Below the pieces are notes generated by a model. That model did no database searches. It had not been told where the DNA came from and saw only the letters and a list, made by a program, of their open reading frames with translations. Positions 45,990 through 58,900 of a stretch of 64,000 nt of DNA are shown here, one piece after another. The translations under genes and the position numbers were made by a program. Position 1 is the stretch's first letter, and every line of letters starts with the position of its first letter. The stretch spans positions 1 to 64,000 of the forward strand of contig JAMYHX010000106.1 of the NCBI GenBank assembly GCA_025529335.1. The letters are read 5' to 3'. The stretch comes from Rhizopus sp. PT2906. Lineage: Eukaryota > Mucoromycota > Mucoromycetes > Mucorales > Rhizopodaceae.

Positions 45990-47108
45990 ATGACACTTAA
46001 TTGGGCAACTACCTCATTAACAAGAGCACTCAAGATACAGTACCCCATTATTCAAGCACCCTGTGCTGGTCATACAGGAGTCAATCTAGTTGCCGCCGTT
46101 AGTAACGCAGGCGGACTGGGTTCGCTTGGCGCAGGCATGATAGCGCCAGGTCAACTACGTGAGATGATTCGCGAAATACAGCAAAGGACAAAGCGTCCAT
46201 TTAGTGTCAACTTGTTCTGTCGCCCAACACCACCTCCTTCTCATGAAGAACTTCAACATCATTATCAAGGAAGCGACGACGCTTTAAACGCTATTCGTGT
46301 TGAACTAGGCTTACCTATTCCAAAAGAGTATCAATTACGATCTCCACCCTTGGAGGAACAAGTTCAAGTTCTGTTGGATGAAGGTGTACCTGTTGTCTCT
46401 TACACATTTGGTTACTTGCCTGAAGCCATTCACAAAAAGTTTGTTAATGCAGGCGTCTATTTGATTGGAACTGCGACTACTGTCGGAGAAGCGATCATGC
46501 TCGCTGGCCTTGATCCCTCTAGTCCGACACGCAAGGCGGACGCAATCATCGCTCAGGGCATTGAGGCAGGTGGGCACCGAGGCTCATTTTTGGAAGGTGC
46601 ACAATTGTCTGTGCGTGATTTAACCAAAAATATCAGACAAGCTGTAGGATCTGAGATACCTATTATCGCTGCAGGTGGACTCAGTAACGGCCAGGACGTG
46701 GTCGATGTTCTTCGTCTGGGTGCGGATGGTGCTGCTTTGGGAACTCTGTTTATGCTCTCAACCGATTCTGCAACTCCCAAAGCTCACCGAGAATACATGC
46801 TCAAGGCGGATCAAAACCAGGTGGAGCCTACAAGGGTATCACGAGCACTTACCGGAAGAGCCGTTCGTAGCTATCCCAATGCCCTCATGAAACGTCTAGA
46901 GTCATTTGACGTTCCAGGTTATGATATTCATTCAGCCAAGACAAAGGATATAGCTGCCTATGCTGCTCAAAAGGGTATTCCTGACTACATGTGGCTCTTT
47001 ACGGGTGCTCATGCATCTGAAGCCGCCAAGTACTCCGAGCAGGGCACATTGTCAGCTTCTGAAATACTCGGCAAGATTGTATCGGATGTAAATAAACATA
47101 TAGCGTGA
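45990..47108 (+). CDS. Nitronate monooxygenase (2-nitropropane dioxygenase family)
   Basis: FMN enzyme that oxidises alkyl nitronates, a detoxification reaction. Intronless, 372 aa. TIM-barrel landmarks: YPIIQAPCAGHTGVNLVAAV, NAGGLGSLGAG, PFSVNLFCRP, the FMN-phosphate region AQGIEAGGHRGSF, IIAAGGLSNGQDVVDVLRLG and ADGAALGTLFML. All conserved glycines are present. The lack of introns contrasts with most neighbours of this length. A bacterial origin is possible but not shown by the sequence alone. It converges on the MFS gene with 50 bp between stops. Confidence 0.9.
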   Translation: MTLNWATTSLTRALKIQYPIIQAPCAGHTGVNLVAAVSNAGGLGSLGAGMIAPGQLREMIREIQQRTKRPFSVNLFCRPTPPPSHEELQHHYQGSDDALNAIRVELGLPIPKEYQLRSPPLEEQVQVLLDEGVPVVSYTFGYLPEAIHKKFVNAGVYLIGTATTVGEAIMLAGLDPSSPTRKADAIIAQGIEAGGHRGSFLEGAQLSVRDLTKNIRQAVGSEIPIIAAGGLSNGQDVVDVLRLGADGAALGTLFMLSTDSATPKAHREYMLKADQNQVEPTRVSRALTGRAVRSYPNALMKRLESFDVPGYDIHSAKTKDIAAYAAQKGIPDYMWLFTGAHASEAAKYSEQGTLSASEILGKIVSDVNKHIA

Positions 47109-47158
47109 TTTCCTTTTTTGAATAATAATAACAACACAGTTTATTCCACTCTTTTTTT

Positions 47159-48808
47159 TTAATGGTTGTATCTTTCCAGCCTTCCAATGTAAAATATAAA
47201 CATGTTGACTGCGCAGACGACAGCAGCAATACGGAACATCCAAGCAGAGCCCAAATATTGATACAAATAACCTCCTATAAGCGCACCTAATCCTGTGCCG
47301 AGCCCAAAATGGAGAGCACCTAGAATACCTTGTGCAACTGATCGTTGTTCGGGCGGGAAGAAACTATCCATTTCGCTGACAGAGGTAGCCCAAAAGATAC
47401 CAAAGCCAATACCTGACAAAGTGTCAATACCTTTTTATGATTAAGCGATTTTACTTACCATGAAGAGTTTGAAGTGAAAGAGCAATGACGTTAGTAATAA
47501 ATGAGTCAGGCACAAGTACTGTGTACGCCAAACATCGCACAATGGTTGCAATGTGTGCAGCTACAATCATCTTTGTTACACCAAATCTTTCCTGTAACTA
47601 TTTCCAGGGGGGAAGGAGAAGATGAGAAGGTTGTCTATGTATACGCGCGATATATTACCTGTTTAGAAAAGCAAAAGCAGAGTAACTCAGTTATGCCTGT
47701 CGTAGGTCCAGTCCAGCCGATCCAACTTGCAGGCATATGAAGCTCACCGCTCAAGAAAAGGAACAAGAAGTTGATGATGATGGATAAAACAAATCCAAAC
47801 AAGAGCGTAGTGATCAAGAAGGTCAAGATACGAGGTGAAGTAAATATCTGAGCTGAAGGAATCTCTTCGGGACTATGTTCCAAAATACTCGCCAAGGACT
47901 GATCTACGGAAGCAATACGTGAGATGGCTAATCCCAAGTCGAGACCGACAGTATCAAGAGCTTCATCAGCTTCTTCTCGAATGGTATGTACTGATGCCAA
48001 GCTGTTGGTCTTGAACAGATCAACAAAATGACTATCTCCTGCCACAGAGTTTCTGTGTTGGTCTGAGATACTGTTGTAATTTTCGCGATTGTTGAATAGC
48101 TTTTCAGCCGTCTTTACACGCTGGATCGGTTGTTGCTCCTCTTCACTCGCTGGTAGGTGCTCATATTGATTTGGTTTAGCAAAGAAGGCCAAGAGAATAA
48201 AGACCAGGGTAGACGCAGCATAAACATAAAAGATGGTATCAAGGTTACCAGTATAAGATATCAATTGTCCTACAACAAGAATAGTCAATGCAGCCGAAAC
48301 AGAGCCCCATAAACGTTGTTCGCCTAACAAAGAATGAAGCTTTAGTCCTCCCTTTCTTTGACAATATAAGTGGTTGTTTACCATATAAAATTTTGTTGGG
48401 GCCCAATATTTTCATGACAGCACTGTCCACAAGAGCCATATTGGGTAGAGTAAAAAAGGCAAACCCTAAAGCCAACGAAGAGACGACGACGACCAAGAGT
48501 GTGTTGGATAGCTCAACACCAAATAACGTGCCAGAGGATTGGCCGATGAACATGATGGCCATAATGGCTGCACCACCCAAGAAGGCAGTAAGAGCCATGA
48601 TAAGTCCGTGAAGAGCAGGTTTTTTGTCAACGATATATGTCCAAAGAGGACAAGAGATAGACTGTATAAATGGAGCAATCGCCAAGACTAGACCAATTTG
48701 GTCCGAGGAAAAGTTGAGGGTATCATGATAGTATATAGGTAGATACGGTTGAGCTGCAGACAGTACAGCAAAGATGGCTATGTAGAGTAGCTTACAGATA
48801 AGGTACAT
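47159..48808 (-). CDS. MFS transporter (MFSD6 / MFS_1-like)
   Basis: Four exons (48808-48382, 48323-47659, 47591-47459, 47412-47159), 492 aa with about 12 hydrophobic segments in two halves. The start LLYIAIFAVLSAAQPYLPIY then YYHDTLNFSSDQIGLVLAI is typical of the MFS_1-like/MFSD6 group, and so is YGEQRLWGSVSAALTILVVG. A long hydrophilic central loop (~110 residues) is Glu/Ser-rich. Substrate unknown. Just before the ATG there is a poly-pyrimidine stretch ending CAG-like (CCCTAG), so a further upstream exon cannot be excluded, but none with an ATG was found. Confidence 0.82.
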
Positions 48809-48973
48809 ATAGACTAGGGAAAAAAAAAAAAAAGAAAAAAGAAATAAAAAAAAGATTTTATATATAAAATAATAGTAGTTTATGTCATATTGACATCGAG
48901 GGGAGTCTTTTTATTGTTTCATGTATAATATATAAAGGTAAAAGGGGGGAATAAGGGAGGAAAAATAATAAAC

Positions 48974-49915
48974 TTAAAAGGCTTTTCTTATCACATCCAT
49001 CAATGTACAACAAGTGATGATTAAATTTACTTCTAATAAATCACGTTTGTCACCACCTATCTGACTCAGTACATGACGTTGTATGGTTAAGCATTCTTCA
49101 CTATACTCTGCTAATAGCTTCCATCTTCTGCAATTCTTATGACTATGGTAGTCATGATCTGTATCTTCATCACTGTCACTGTCAATATAATCTTCCTTTG
49201 TTTTGTTCAAATTTAATATCACTTTGATCTCACACGTAAAATCATTGGATAATAAGCTTGGCCTCTTCCATCTAAGCTTTGATCCATAAAAGTATGTTTC
49301 GTATTCAAATAGCAAAGTATTTGTCGTAAACTGTTTCTTTATCAAGTATTCCGGTTCACTTTCTCCTTCCAACTCGATCGTGATGTAGTCTTTGTTAAAA
49401 GTCTTTCTTTTCACATAAGCAATCTTTTTATTTCCTTTGGCTACATCCACTAGAGTATTTTGTTGATAAGTCCATGATCGTGAACTTAATTTTCGATAGA
49501 CTAACTCTCTATCGCTGTTGTAAATGTCACGGTGTCGTAAAATGTAGTACCGGAGCATTTCTTGTTCCCTTAACAACATCATGCTTCTTTGGTGACGCAG
49601 CGTAGCACTTTTTTGTCGCTGTTCTTCTTGTTTATTAATTTCTAATTCTGTAAATGATGTCTGTGTGGTAGGCGATGATTGTTTAAGAATAGAGTTAGTC
49701 ATGACATGTTGAAATGTTGTCTTGGGTGATGAAGGTGGTGAAGTATTCGGCGTTTCTTGAGTTGGATACGAAAAATATCGACTAGAATAGGAATCGGTAG
49801 TCATCCGACTGCTTCGGCTTCCATGACGACTGGCTGTCACCGCCATATCTTCCTCGTCATACGCATTTGGTTTTTCATATCGAGGTGTGTCAACTGCGTT
49901 TGGTTTTTGAAACAT
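48974..49915 (-). CDS. Hypothetical protein, 313 aa, Mucorales-type
   Basis: Intronless, clean ATG, soluble. The N-terminal ~100 residues are disordered (Ser/Thr/Pro-rich). A basic helical part follows (RHQRSMMLLREQEMLRYYIL). The C-terminal ~170 residues form a beta-rich domain with alternating strands (KKIAYVKRKTFNKDYITIEL, then FEYETYFYGSKLRWKRPSLL), ending in a hydrophobic helix. The strand pattern with a late helix recalls tubby/LURP-like folds, but this is only a resemblance. An acidic insert DSDSDEDTD is present. It is divergent from SRP72 (297 bp). Confidence 0.7.
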   Translation of the reverse strand: MFQKPNAVDTPRYEKPNAYDEEDMAVTASRHGSRSSRMTTDSYSSRYFSYPTQETPNTSPPSSPKTTFQHVMTNSILKQSSPTTQTSFTELEINKQEEQRQKSATLRHQRSMMLLREQEMLRYYILRHRDIYNSDRELVYRKLSSRSWTYQQNTLVDVAKGNKKIAYVKRKTFNKDYITIELEGESEPEYLIKKQFTTNTLLFEYETYFYGSKLRWKRPSLLSNDFTCEIKVILNLNKTKEDYIDSDSDEDTDHDYHSHKNCRRWKLLAEYSEECLTIQRHVLSQIGGDKRDLLEVNLIITCCTLMDVIRKAF

Positions 49916-49919
49916 TTAA

Positions 49920-50000
49920 TAAAAATAAAGAGAAAAAAGAATAAAGAAAGCGAAAGAGAAAGGGAAAGATAAAGAAAAGAAGAAAAAACAAAAAAGAGGC
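49920..50000. repeat. Purine-rich simple sequence
   Basis: An almost uninterrupted A/G stretch with GAAAGAGAAA-type repeats directly upstream of the 313-aa gene; on the minus strand it is a pyrimidine-rich leader. Confidence 0.7.
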
Positions 50001-50212
50001 AAAAAAAGGGACATGGAAAAAACGGAATCAAGATGCAGAAAGGAAACACTAAAAAGTACACAAAACGTATTTTGGTGTAAACAAAGGAGCAGCGATTTAA
50101 TGGGCATATTTTAAAACACCGGGTCAACTTTTTTTTGGGCAACATGACAGCCTTCCCAGTGTGTCCTTTTTTTTTCTTGAAAATATATTGACGCGCATAC
50201 ATTACTTAACTA

Positions 50213-52280
50213 ATGTCGTCAAAGGAACAAGAAACAACCACTCTTTTTACAAGACTTAAAAATGCCATCGACAGTGAAAATGACCAGCAGGCTTTAGAAC
50301 TTTGTGATCAACTCTTAAAATTGACACCAGATGATAAAATAGTCCTTCAATCTAAAGTCATCTCTCTCATTCGTCTCGAAAAATACAGAGACGCTCTTAC
50401 ACTCATTGCTCGTCAATTCAGAAATACAAAGGAATTGGCTTATGAAAAGATCTATTGTTATTATCGTACAAACCAATTTGCACCAGCCATGGAACTTTTG
50501 GAAGAATTGTCATCAAGCAATCAGTCACCTTCCTTACTTTATCTTGAAGCACAGCTGGTAAGAAACTACAAGTTACCAAAAAAAAAAAGGATACTCATGA
50601 TTTCTTAGTTGTATTCACAAGGTCAATTCAAAAAAGCTGTTGAAGTGTATGAATCACTATTGCAGACTTTGGATAAAAAAGATGTTCTTTATGACGAAAT
50701 TCAAGTAAACCTATTAGCTGCAAAGGCAGGTCTTTTGTTCTCTACCTATCAAAGCAAGGAAATGGGTCCCGTAAAGGAAAGGTCAGAAGATCTCTATGAG
50801 GTTGCTTATAATGCTGCCTCGGTTTATTTGGCACAAGGAAATATCGCAAAGGCTCAAGAACAACTTGAACTAGCTCAGAGTAACATTAATAGGATGAAAG
50901 CATTTGCACCCTTTTTTAAAAGAAATACTATTTATAGAGCAATGCATGGATAAATCAAACACAATGAGCGAAGAAGAACAGGAGCAAGAACTGGCTGTCA
51001 TCACAACTCAGTTGGGATACACATACCAGCTTCAAGGACGCACTTCGGAAGCAATCAAAATCTATCAATCCGTGCTAAACTCAAAGTAAAACATTATTTT
51101 GTATACATTTTCATTTGTTGACCTTCTTTGCAATAGAGACACAAGTATTGCAGCTGTTGCTTCTAACAATATTGTTGTTATTGATCAGGCAAAGGATGTA
51201 GAAGATGCAGCCAAAAAATTAAAGTTTGCAACAAGCAAAGAAGCCGATGCTAAATTAAAAAATTACCAAAAGCGCGTGATCTTGATGAATGAAAGTTTGT
51301 TACATTTATATGCAAAGAAGGTTAGTATTTGTTATCCTTTATGTATGTCATTTAAAGCTGATGGGTACCGTGTGTAGTATGCTGCATGTAGAGATCAAGC
51401 ACAAAAATTGATTGATAAATATCCAGATAACGACTCGCTTTATCTTGTCTTAGCGAGCGCCACTTACCACCAACATAAGGCCAGTAAGGCAATCGAGGAA
51501 CTCAAAAAGTATGCTGAAAAGAAACCTACGTCACTTGCTATTCATTTCGCAGCTATCCAGCTGCAAATGCTTGAATCACAGCATAAGGCTGCTTTGGAGA
51601 CGCTACAACATTATTTGAACGGTGTAGCTGATAATAAGCAAGAACAGTATAGACCTGCTATTGTCGCCCTTTTGGTCTGGCTTTACCAACAAACAGGTCA
51701 ATCCGAGAAGGCGATGGAAACATTGGATAAGGCAGCTTCCATCTGGAAGTCAGATGATTCCTTTGCCTCGACACATACACCAACCTCAATTGTCAAACAG
51801 ACAGCTGCGTTCAAACTGAAGGCTGGTCGTCTCCAAGAAGCAGTTGAGGACTATGAACAACTTGTCAAGGAGGATCCAACAGATGCTCAGGCTGTCGCTG
51901 GCTTGATCGCAGCTTATGCTCAGGTCGATCCTACCAAGGCAGAACAGTATGGCAGTGCTTTGCCAGAAATTGCACTCAATCATATAGACGTCGACACACT
52001 TGAAAAGATAGTGCCTGGTGTAAAGCGGGGATATGTAAAGAAAGATCCTAACGGGTGAGTCATTGCTAAGCATAACAAGATCTGCCTTATTAATACCATG
52101 AGTAGTACTTTTGTCAAGAAGCCAAAGCAAAAGAAGAAGAGAAAGCCACTATTGCCCAAAAAAATGGATCCCAAGTCCCAACCTGATCCAGAACGATGGT
52201 TACCCAAACAAGAGCGTTCAAATTTCCGTGCAAAGAGTAAGAGTAAGAAGACTGCCAAGAGTTCCACACGAAAAGCCTAG
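50213..52280 (+). CDS. SRP72: Signal recognition particle subunit SRP72
   Basis: Part of the SRP S domain that targets secretory proteins to the ER. Six exons (50213-50557, 50609-50879, 50938-51085, 51137-51320, 51378-52054, 52106-52280), 599 aa, near the usual size. TPR-like helical repeats run through most of the chain (LFTRLKNAIDSENDQQALEL at the start; TQLGYTYQLQGRTSEAIKIY in the middle). The C-terminus has the family's RNA-binding signature: a Lys-rich run, then DPERWLPKQERSNFRAKSK. All junctions are GT-AG and in phase. Confidence 0.95.
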
Positions 52281-52284
52281 AGAC

Positions 52285-52935
52285 ATAATAATTCTTTATA
52301 AATATTTCTCTAATAAAAAAACGCGGCTCAGAGAGTCCTTTTTCTACTTCAATACAAAAAGCGCTTATAAGGAAATAAAAGAAGCTCTCTGCCATGTGTG
52401 CTCTTCAAAAATGTAAGACAATATAATCGCTTTCAATCTTCTTTTAGTAAAACACAAACATACCAAAGTTAAAAAACGTATGTTTAAGGATGCCAAATGG
52501 TGTTGTGATAACTTGGAACAGCTTACTTCTTGAAAGCTCAACGAATATTTCAAATATGACAACAAATACAAAGGCACAATCAGATACAAAAGAATTATTG
52601 ATAGATGGATTGTAACTGAAAAAAAGTGTCGTATTTACTCTATAAATACTTTGTGAGATTACTCTAGATCTATACTCTAAGAATGAACAACATAAAGAAA
52701 CTGACATGTTCACATATAACGCGACATGCCCAATTCTCATTGGTTAAGCAATACTCCTGTTTGCATATAAAATGATGATATTCTTATAAAGCAGTTATTA
52801 GAGACGCACCGACATACATCTACATTTCTTTATTATTCAAGTCATATCACAAACAGTTTAACACAAAAAGTTATTAGACTTCCATTGAGTAATATATTCA
52901 TTGTATTTATTTATAAAAATTCTACACAGAAAATG
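52285..52935. other. Intergenic with a coding-like remnant
   Basis: Plus strand 52447-52640 is open apart from one TGA. It reads KRMFKDAKWCCDNLEQLTS, stop, then KLNEYFKYDNKYKGTIRYKR and IIDRWIVTEKKC. It looks like a decayed exon of a repeated or transposon-derived family but I cannot name it. Both neighbouring genes end into this stretch. Confidence 0.35.
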
Positions 52936-52938
52936 TAA

Positions 52939-55900
52939 TTATGTTAAGCTGTTAATAAAACTATCAATGTTGTACTCTTCCTCATAGTCCTTTTCGTCCC
53001 ATAGCGACTCCAAATTCTCCAAGACTGCTTTAGCGGCACCCAACCCTTCAGCCGATACATTATCTTTGGGCTGCTTCTTCTTGATTTCATTATCGTCACC
53101 GATATTAAACAAGTCAAGGATTTGATCTGTGTCCATACTCTGTAATCCAGAGTTTTGTTGATTGACGATTGAATTGGCAATATTGAGCTTGAACTTTTGG
53201 AGGCCCATGATCTTTTCTTCCAAGGTACCACGAGTGATCAATCGATAGACATTCACCACCTTTTTCTGTCCAATACGATGTGCACGATCCATTGCCTGGA
53301 GATCCTTCATCGGGTTCCAGTCATGTTCAACAAAGATGACAGTATCCGCACCTGTAAGGTTAAGACCGAGTCCACCCACATGGGTCGTCAGCAGTAGTAC
53401 GTCAATAGATGGATCCGCATTGAACTTTTGAACGAGCTCATGTCGTTTATTTGAGTCTACTGACCCGTCTAATCGTAGATAACTCACCGTCGGCATCAGC
53501 TTTTTAAACAGATCATTCTCTATAATATCCAGCATTGGCTTCAATTGACAAAAGATAAGCGCACGATGCTGACTCACGGCTCCGATGGCCATAGCTGCTG
53601 GATCTGACTCTGATTCTGTGTTGGTTACTCCAATACCACATTCTCCGAGCAGCTGCTTCAGTGCTTGCAGCTTGGGTGCGTTCTGAATGCTGTGTAAGGT
53701 TGTATTGGACTTGTGCAAAAAGTCTTGCACTTTGTTGTAATTGGCATACTTTTCATTCACAACCAATAAAGGATGATTGCATAGCCTGCGAAGGTATTGC
53801 AATGCCTGGAAGATGTGGGTCGCTCCCTTTGAAGCATTCGTCTTTTGTGGTACCAGATCATCCTCCACACTGCTTCGTGCTTGAGATTTGGCAAATTCTT
53901 CGTATAGAGACTTTTGCAGTTCGCTCAGTTCACAGTAGTAGTCCTGAATGATCTTGGGCGGTAAGTCATGTAATACGTCTTCTTTTAATCGACGCAGCAA
54001 GAACGGTAGCACTTGCTTGTGTAGAGCTTCTAGTGCCAATGCACCTGCTTCCTGTTCTTTTGATGAGCTCTTGCTGTCTTTACTTGCGAGAATAGGTTTG
54101 CCAAAACGATCGTTGAATGCTTTCTCTGTACCAAGGAAACCAGGCATCAAAAAGTCAAACAATGACCATAGTTCAAGCACATTATTCTAAATACGTATGG
54201 ATTATGAGTTTTTATCTTCAAAATGCTGTTGTTACTCACTTGAATAGGTGTACCCGAGAGAATAAGACGGTGATTTGATTTCAACGTTTTAATCGCTTTT
54301 GTGATCTTGGTTTTACCGTTCTTGATAATGTGGCCTTCATCCAGAATACAGTAGTTCCAGTGCAGAGGCTCTAGTTCGTCAATGTCATTACGAATAATAT
54401 CATAAGACATGATGACTATATCATAATTATTAAATGAAGCACGGATTCTAAAGAAACGATGAGTACTACAGTTAATACAGGTTGTATATGCTTACTTTTT
54501 ACGATCATTGGGGCCACCTGTGTAAAGCAATGGCTTCAGATTATCACAGTAATTTAGGATTTCATGGTACCAATGTCCGGTCAAGGTTGGTGGACAGATG
54601 ACCAGAGATGGGCAATGCGCAAACTCAGGAGCCTGTGTTTCTTGATATTTTTGTGCTCTCGTATAATGGTCTCCAGCAAGGATACAGATAGACTGGAGCG
54701 TCTTACCTAAACCCATATCTAAACCCTCATAGTATCAGTATCCTATGTTCCAAGCCTTTTGTTTTTGAAGTGCTTACCGTCACACAATATACCATGCAAG
54801 TGGAATTTGTTGAGAAAAGCAAGCCAGTTAACACCTTCTTGTTGATACTTGCGAAGCTCTGCCTTGATTTTGACTGGAATTTCGTAATTTTCAACCTTGG
54901 AGCTATCCAGCAATTGTGATAAGAATCGGCGTTCTTCATCACGATGTGCGAGCATTTCTGCGGACATGCCTGGAGGATCAGGGATACCTGCTTCAAGAGG
55001 TACAAGTTTGATAAGCAAGGCAAAGCAGTTGGTACAGATAAGACGAACAGATTCATCAGGATCACTCATGCGACCAAGAATAGGAACGATTAAGAAGATT
55101 GTATAGGGCAATATCTTGGTATCCAGTAGCTGTACAAGGTGATAGATAAGTTCAGCTGCACCCTGTCGGTGATGCACGTTGAGTGGATTACTAAGATGAG
55201 GCAGGACTTGTTCGACGATCATATGCATCGTTCTGTCAGTGATCACATTAGCGATGGCTGCCAAGCATTTGGCGCTCATGGTACGTATAACGGCATAACA
55301 AGATTGCAGTGATCGGCAAACATAAGGCACAATGTTACTCACATCGTCCCATAGCTTTTCGGAAAGGTGAGGTACTACCATGGTCAAGACGGTCAAGGAG
55401 TCAATCACATCTTGTCCGATTTGAAAGTCTTGTCGAATCACCTTATCTGCCTGCTCGATGCCTTGCTCAGGGAATATCTCGATGATTTTTTGACTAACAC
55501 ATTCCTTTAGCTTAGGAACCATATTAAATACACTGGGACCAAAGCGGTTACAGAGCTCTCGTAAGGTAATTTCAGCGCCTCGCTTTGTAAGCTGTGCGTC
55601 TTTTTGTTCAGGAGTCAGCTCTTTTGGCTCCTTATTTTTGCTTGTGGTATCCTCTTTTTGAATAGACAAAATGCCTGATTCCAGTTGATTATCCTGTAAT
55701 AAGGGTGTCACGGTCGTATCAGCACAAAGGAAAGTGCACAAATTCTTTACAATCTTGTCATTAGGGCTAGTACGGCTTTGATGGGAACGCTCACAAAGGG
55801 CCATAAGATTGGCAAGCGTAGCAGCCGATCGTTGCTGTAAGTCTATGTTTTCTTCATACTTGATACTATTCATCACACTACGAATCACTGGGTTCAATTT

Positions 55901-58900
55901 GGTGGGCAGAACACCGAGCTCGACCACAGCACCTGCAGTGCTTGCGTAAACGTGGATTTCGATTTTCTGTTTCAGTTCCTCAAAGTATCCCATAGATGCA
56001 ACCACACGACGTTGACGTTCTTCCATCGACTTAAGTAAGGCGGCACGGCCCTTGCCTTTGGGGACTTTAGTCAACAGCTGATCAAACATTTCGCTGATCA
56101 CAGCGGATGCTGTCTCGACGGTAAAGAGAGGTCCCTGTTCTGGAAGTGCCTCACCAGGCACAAGGGTAGGTAAAGTAGGAATTTGGTCCAGAGGTACTTT
56201 GGCTTCCGAGTGAAATGCGTTTAATAGGTTTTGGCATTCAGCACGAATACGTTTCAGGACATGGACAAGCTCGAAATAGAAGTTTGTAGCTTGCTGCTGA
56301 GCATTTTCGAGATTAGCAATCATAGATTGAGATAAAGTCTTGGGGAAATTGTGCGTATTGGCAAGAATAGCTTCTGGAGGTGCGTGGATAATATCGTCCG
56401 CATTGTATCTTGTCTTTAAGACAGCCTTGGCCCATTCCTCAACAGCCATAGCACCCAATTGACGTTTTAAAGCCCATTGCGAACTAAGAAGATTCAAAAG
56501 TACCTCCTGATAAGACAGCTCCATGGAATCATCAGGCCAGGTGCTCATAGCCATGCCAAGCGCACTGGTACACGCAATACGACAGCGCATGACCTGGTCC
56601 ATCGTAACAAGAGAAAAGTCTTGAGCAATCATACCTGCGTCCAAGTTATGGCTTTCTTCTAACAGATTGCCACGTACAACATCTTCTGGAATACCCTTGT
56701 TTACTGTCTTTTTTGATTTCTTTGTCGCCCCTTTATCCATCAGGGCGCTTCCACCACCCAGACCGAACGCTCCTGGGGGTTTGTAAAAATAAGTGGCTGT
56801 ATCTAGTGGTTGGCCGATCGGCGTCATAGTAATTTCAAACCAACTTCCAAGCCAGTTTTGTGTTCCTTGCAAAACAAGTTGATTCTCGACTTTGCCGTCA
56901 ATGGTTAAAGAACTCCAGACTTGAAGTGATTTTTCTAAAATGTCGGGTTTTTCTTCTACAATCATATTTTGAAATACCAAACGATAAACACGTTCGTCGA
57001 TCCACTCTGAGGCTGTGCCGCATTCTAAAAAGGTCAGTAGGGTGTTCAAGACAGCCATGCGCACACCTGAGATGGTGTGTCGAAAGAAAGGATGCAATCT
57101 GGGCACAAGATCACTTAAGCTAAAGTTCTCACGTACAATATCCATTACGCCTAACTGTTCAAACATCTTGGCAATCAAATCCATGACAGCGCCAGTTGAA
57201 GCTGTTAGGTCATCCTTGAGATCGATCAAACAGTCCCATAATGTTAAGATGACATCGCGGATTCTTTCCTTGGAACTAAGGCGTACAAATTCAGAGGTGA
57301 TGGGTAAAAGTGTTGCAGCACTCACTGCACGAACGTCGTCGTCATGATCTCGTAAGCCTAAGATGATAGCCCCTGTTGTGCCTTCAACAAGCATCTCCAC
57401 TAGATCCTTTCGAACCGCAACTGTGTACTTGAGGCCAAGCAATCCTGCATGTCTAACCTCCCAGATTGATTTGCCAGCAAAGGCTGGGTCTTGCTGATTG
57501 ATGAGTTTTAATAGATTATCATGTACTTTTCCAACTGCTTCTGGTGTCATGTACTGCAAGACAACGCCCAATGTTTGCGAGCATGTTTCACGAACAGGAC
57601 ATACAACTTGATCAGAGACAAAGTCTGCAAATCTGTCGAGGGCAAATACACATAATAATCTGATGGCACAATCTTCTAACCATGCATTATGTAGTTCCTT
57701 GTTCTTTTCTTTATAACCCACTACACACATGTGGCCATGTCAGGACACTTTCTTTTTTCATATCATGTCAACGTTACCTTTTTTGCCAGCACCGGCACCA
57801 TGTGCCTTAAGAATGCTACGCAATCCAATACCAGCGCCGTGACGAATTTCCCAAGCAGGATCAAAGAGATCTAAACACAAGTGCTCACAAATCATTTTAA
57901 ATGGCCAATCATGCTGAGGTTCATCTGCTGCATTGTCTGCTGGGTTTGACTTCTTTGCCTCTACAACAAACTTGTTTGACTGTGGTTGAGCGGTAATGTC
58001 AAATTCTTCTTTTTCTATTTTAACTGGTTTTGGTACAGGATGATCTGACTTATTTTTCACGTCCATGATACGTACTCTATAAATAACGATTAATCACACT
58101 TGGACATTCTGTGCACACACATATATCATGGGTATACATTTACTTTTCGGCTTTGTTTTTCATTTTAGATTCTGACTTTAGTTTACGTTTCAGCATATTT
58201 CGTTCTCTGGCAGATAAGCCCGCCATATTGATCTCTGCTATAGCAGGTGTAGGTGGCATTGAATTAGTTGTTGTTGTTGTTGCTGTTGTTGTAGCAGGCG
58301 AAGTAGATGTAGTAGAAGTGGAAGGGGATGGAACAGGTGTGTGTTTTTCTTTTTTGGAGCGTGTGTCCAAATCGGCATCCTCTAGAAGATCGACTATGAT
58401 AAAGCATGGGGTTATAATGGTTATCTAATACATTACATATTGACTTTTTTACCATCCATAAACTGACTTGCTAAACCTAGTCGTTCTTTTAGATTACGTC
58501 GTTGGATCTCTAGTCGTTCTTGTGGTGTCATGTCTGAAAAATCAATATCGTACTCTTTTCCAGCTGAGCCAAGTAAGAGTTTTCCATGTTGAAGAACAGA
58601 TGCTAAATCGAATTCACTAAAACGTAACTTGTGCTGTTCCTCATTGTTGTCTATTTTTATGGCAATTTCATCTTCATCCGAAGGATCCCACGCCGGTACG
58701 TTGGCAGCAATAGCTTCTAGTGCTTGACCAGCAGCTAAACGTGTATCCCATGCTTTACTCCTCAAGTGAACAGCGACCTATGGTAAAGTCAACTTTTCTG
58801 TATGATATGACCATCGTTTTTTATTTTTACTCTTGATAATAAGTTATATAGTTCACCAGGATGCTGCTTTTGAATTTCACCCAACTGTTGAGCTGCTGTA

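Noticed and set aside
53661..57347. Plus-strand ORFs opposite MOT1
   Set aside because: Antisense shadows; no motif, no splice sites.
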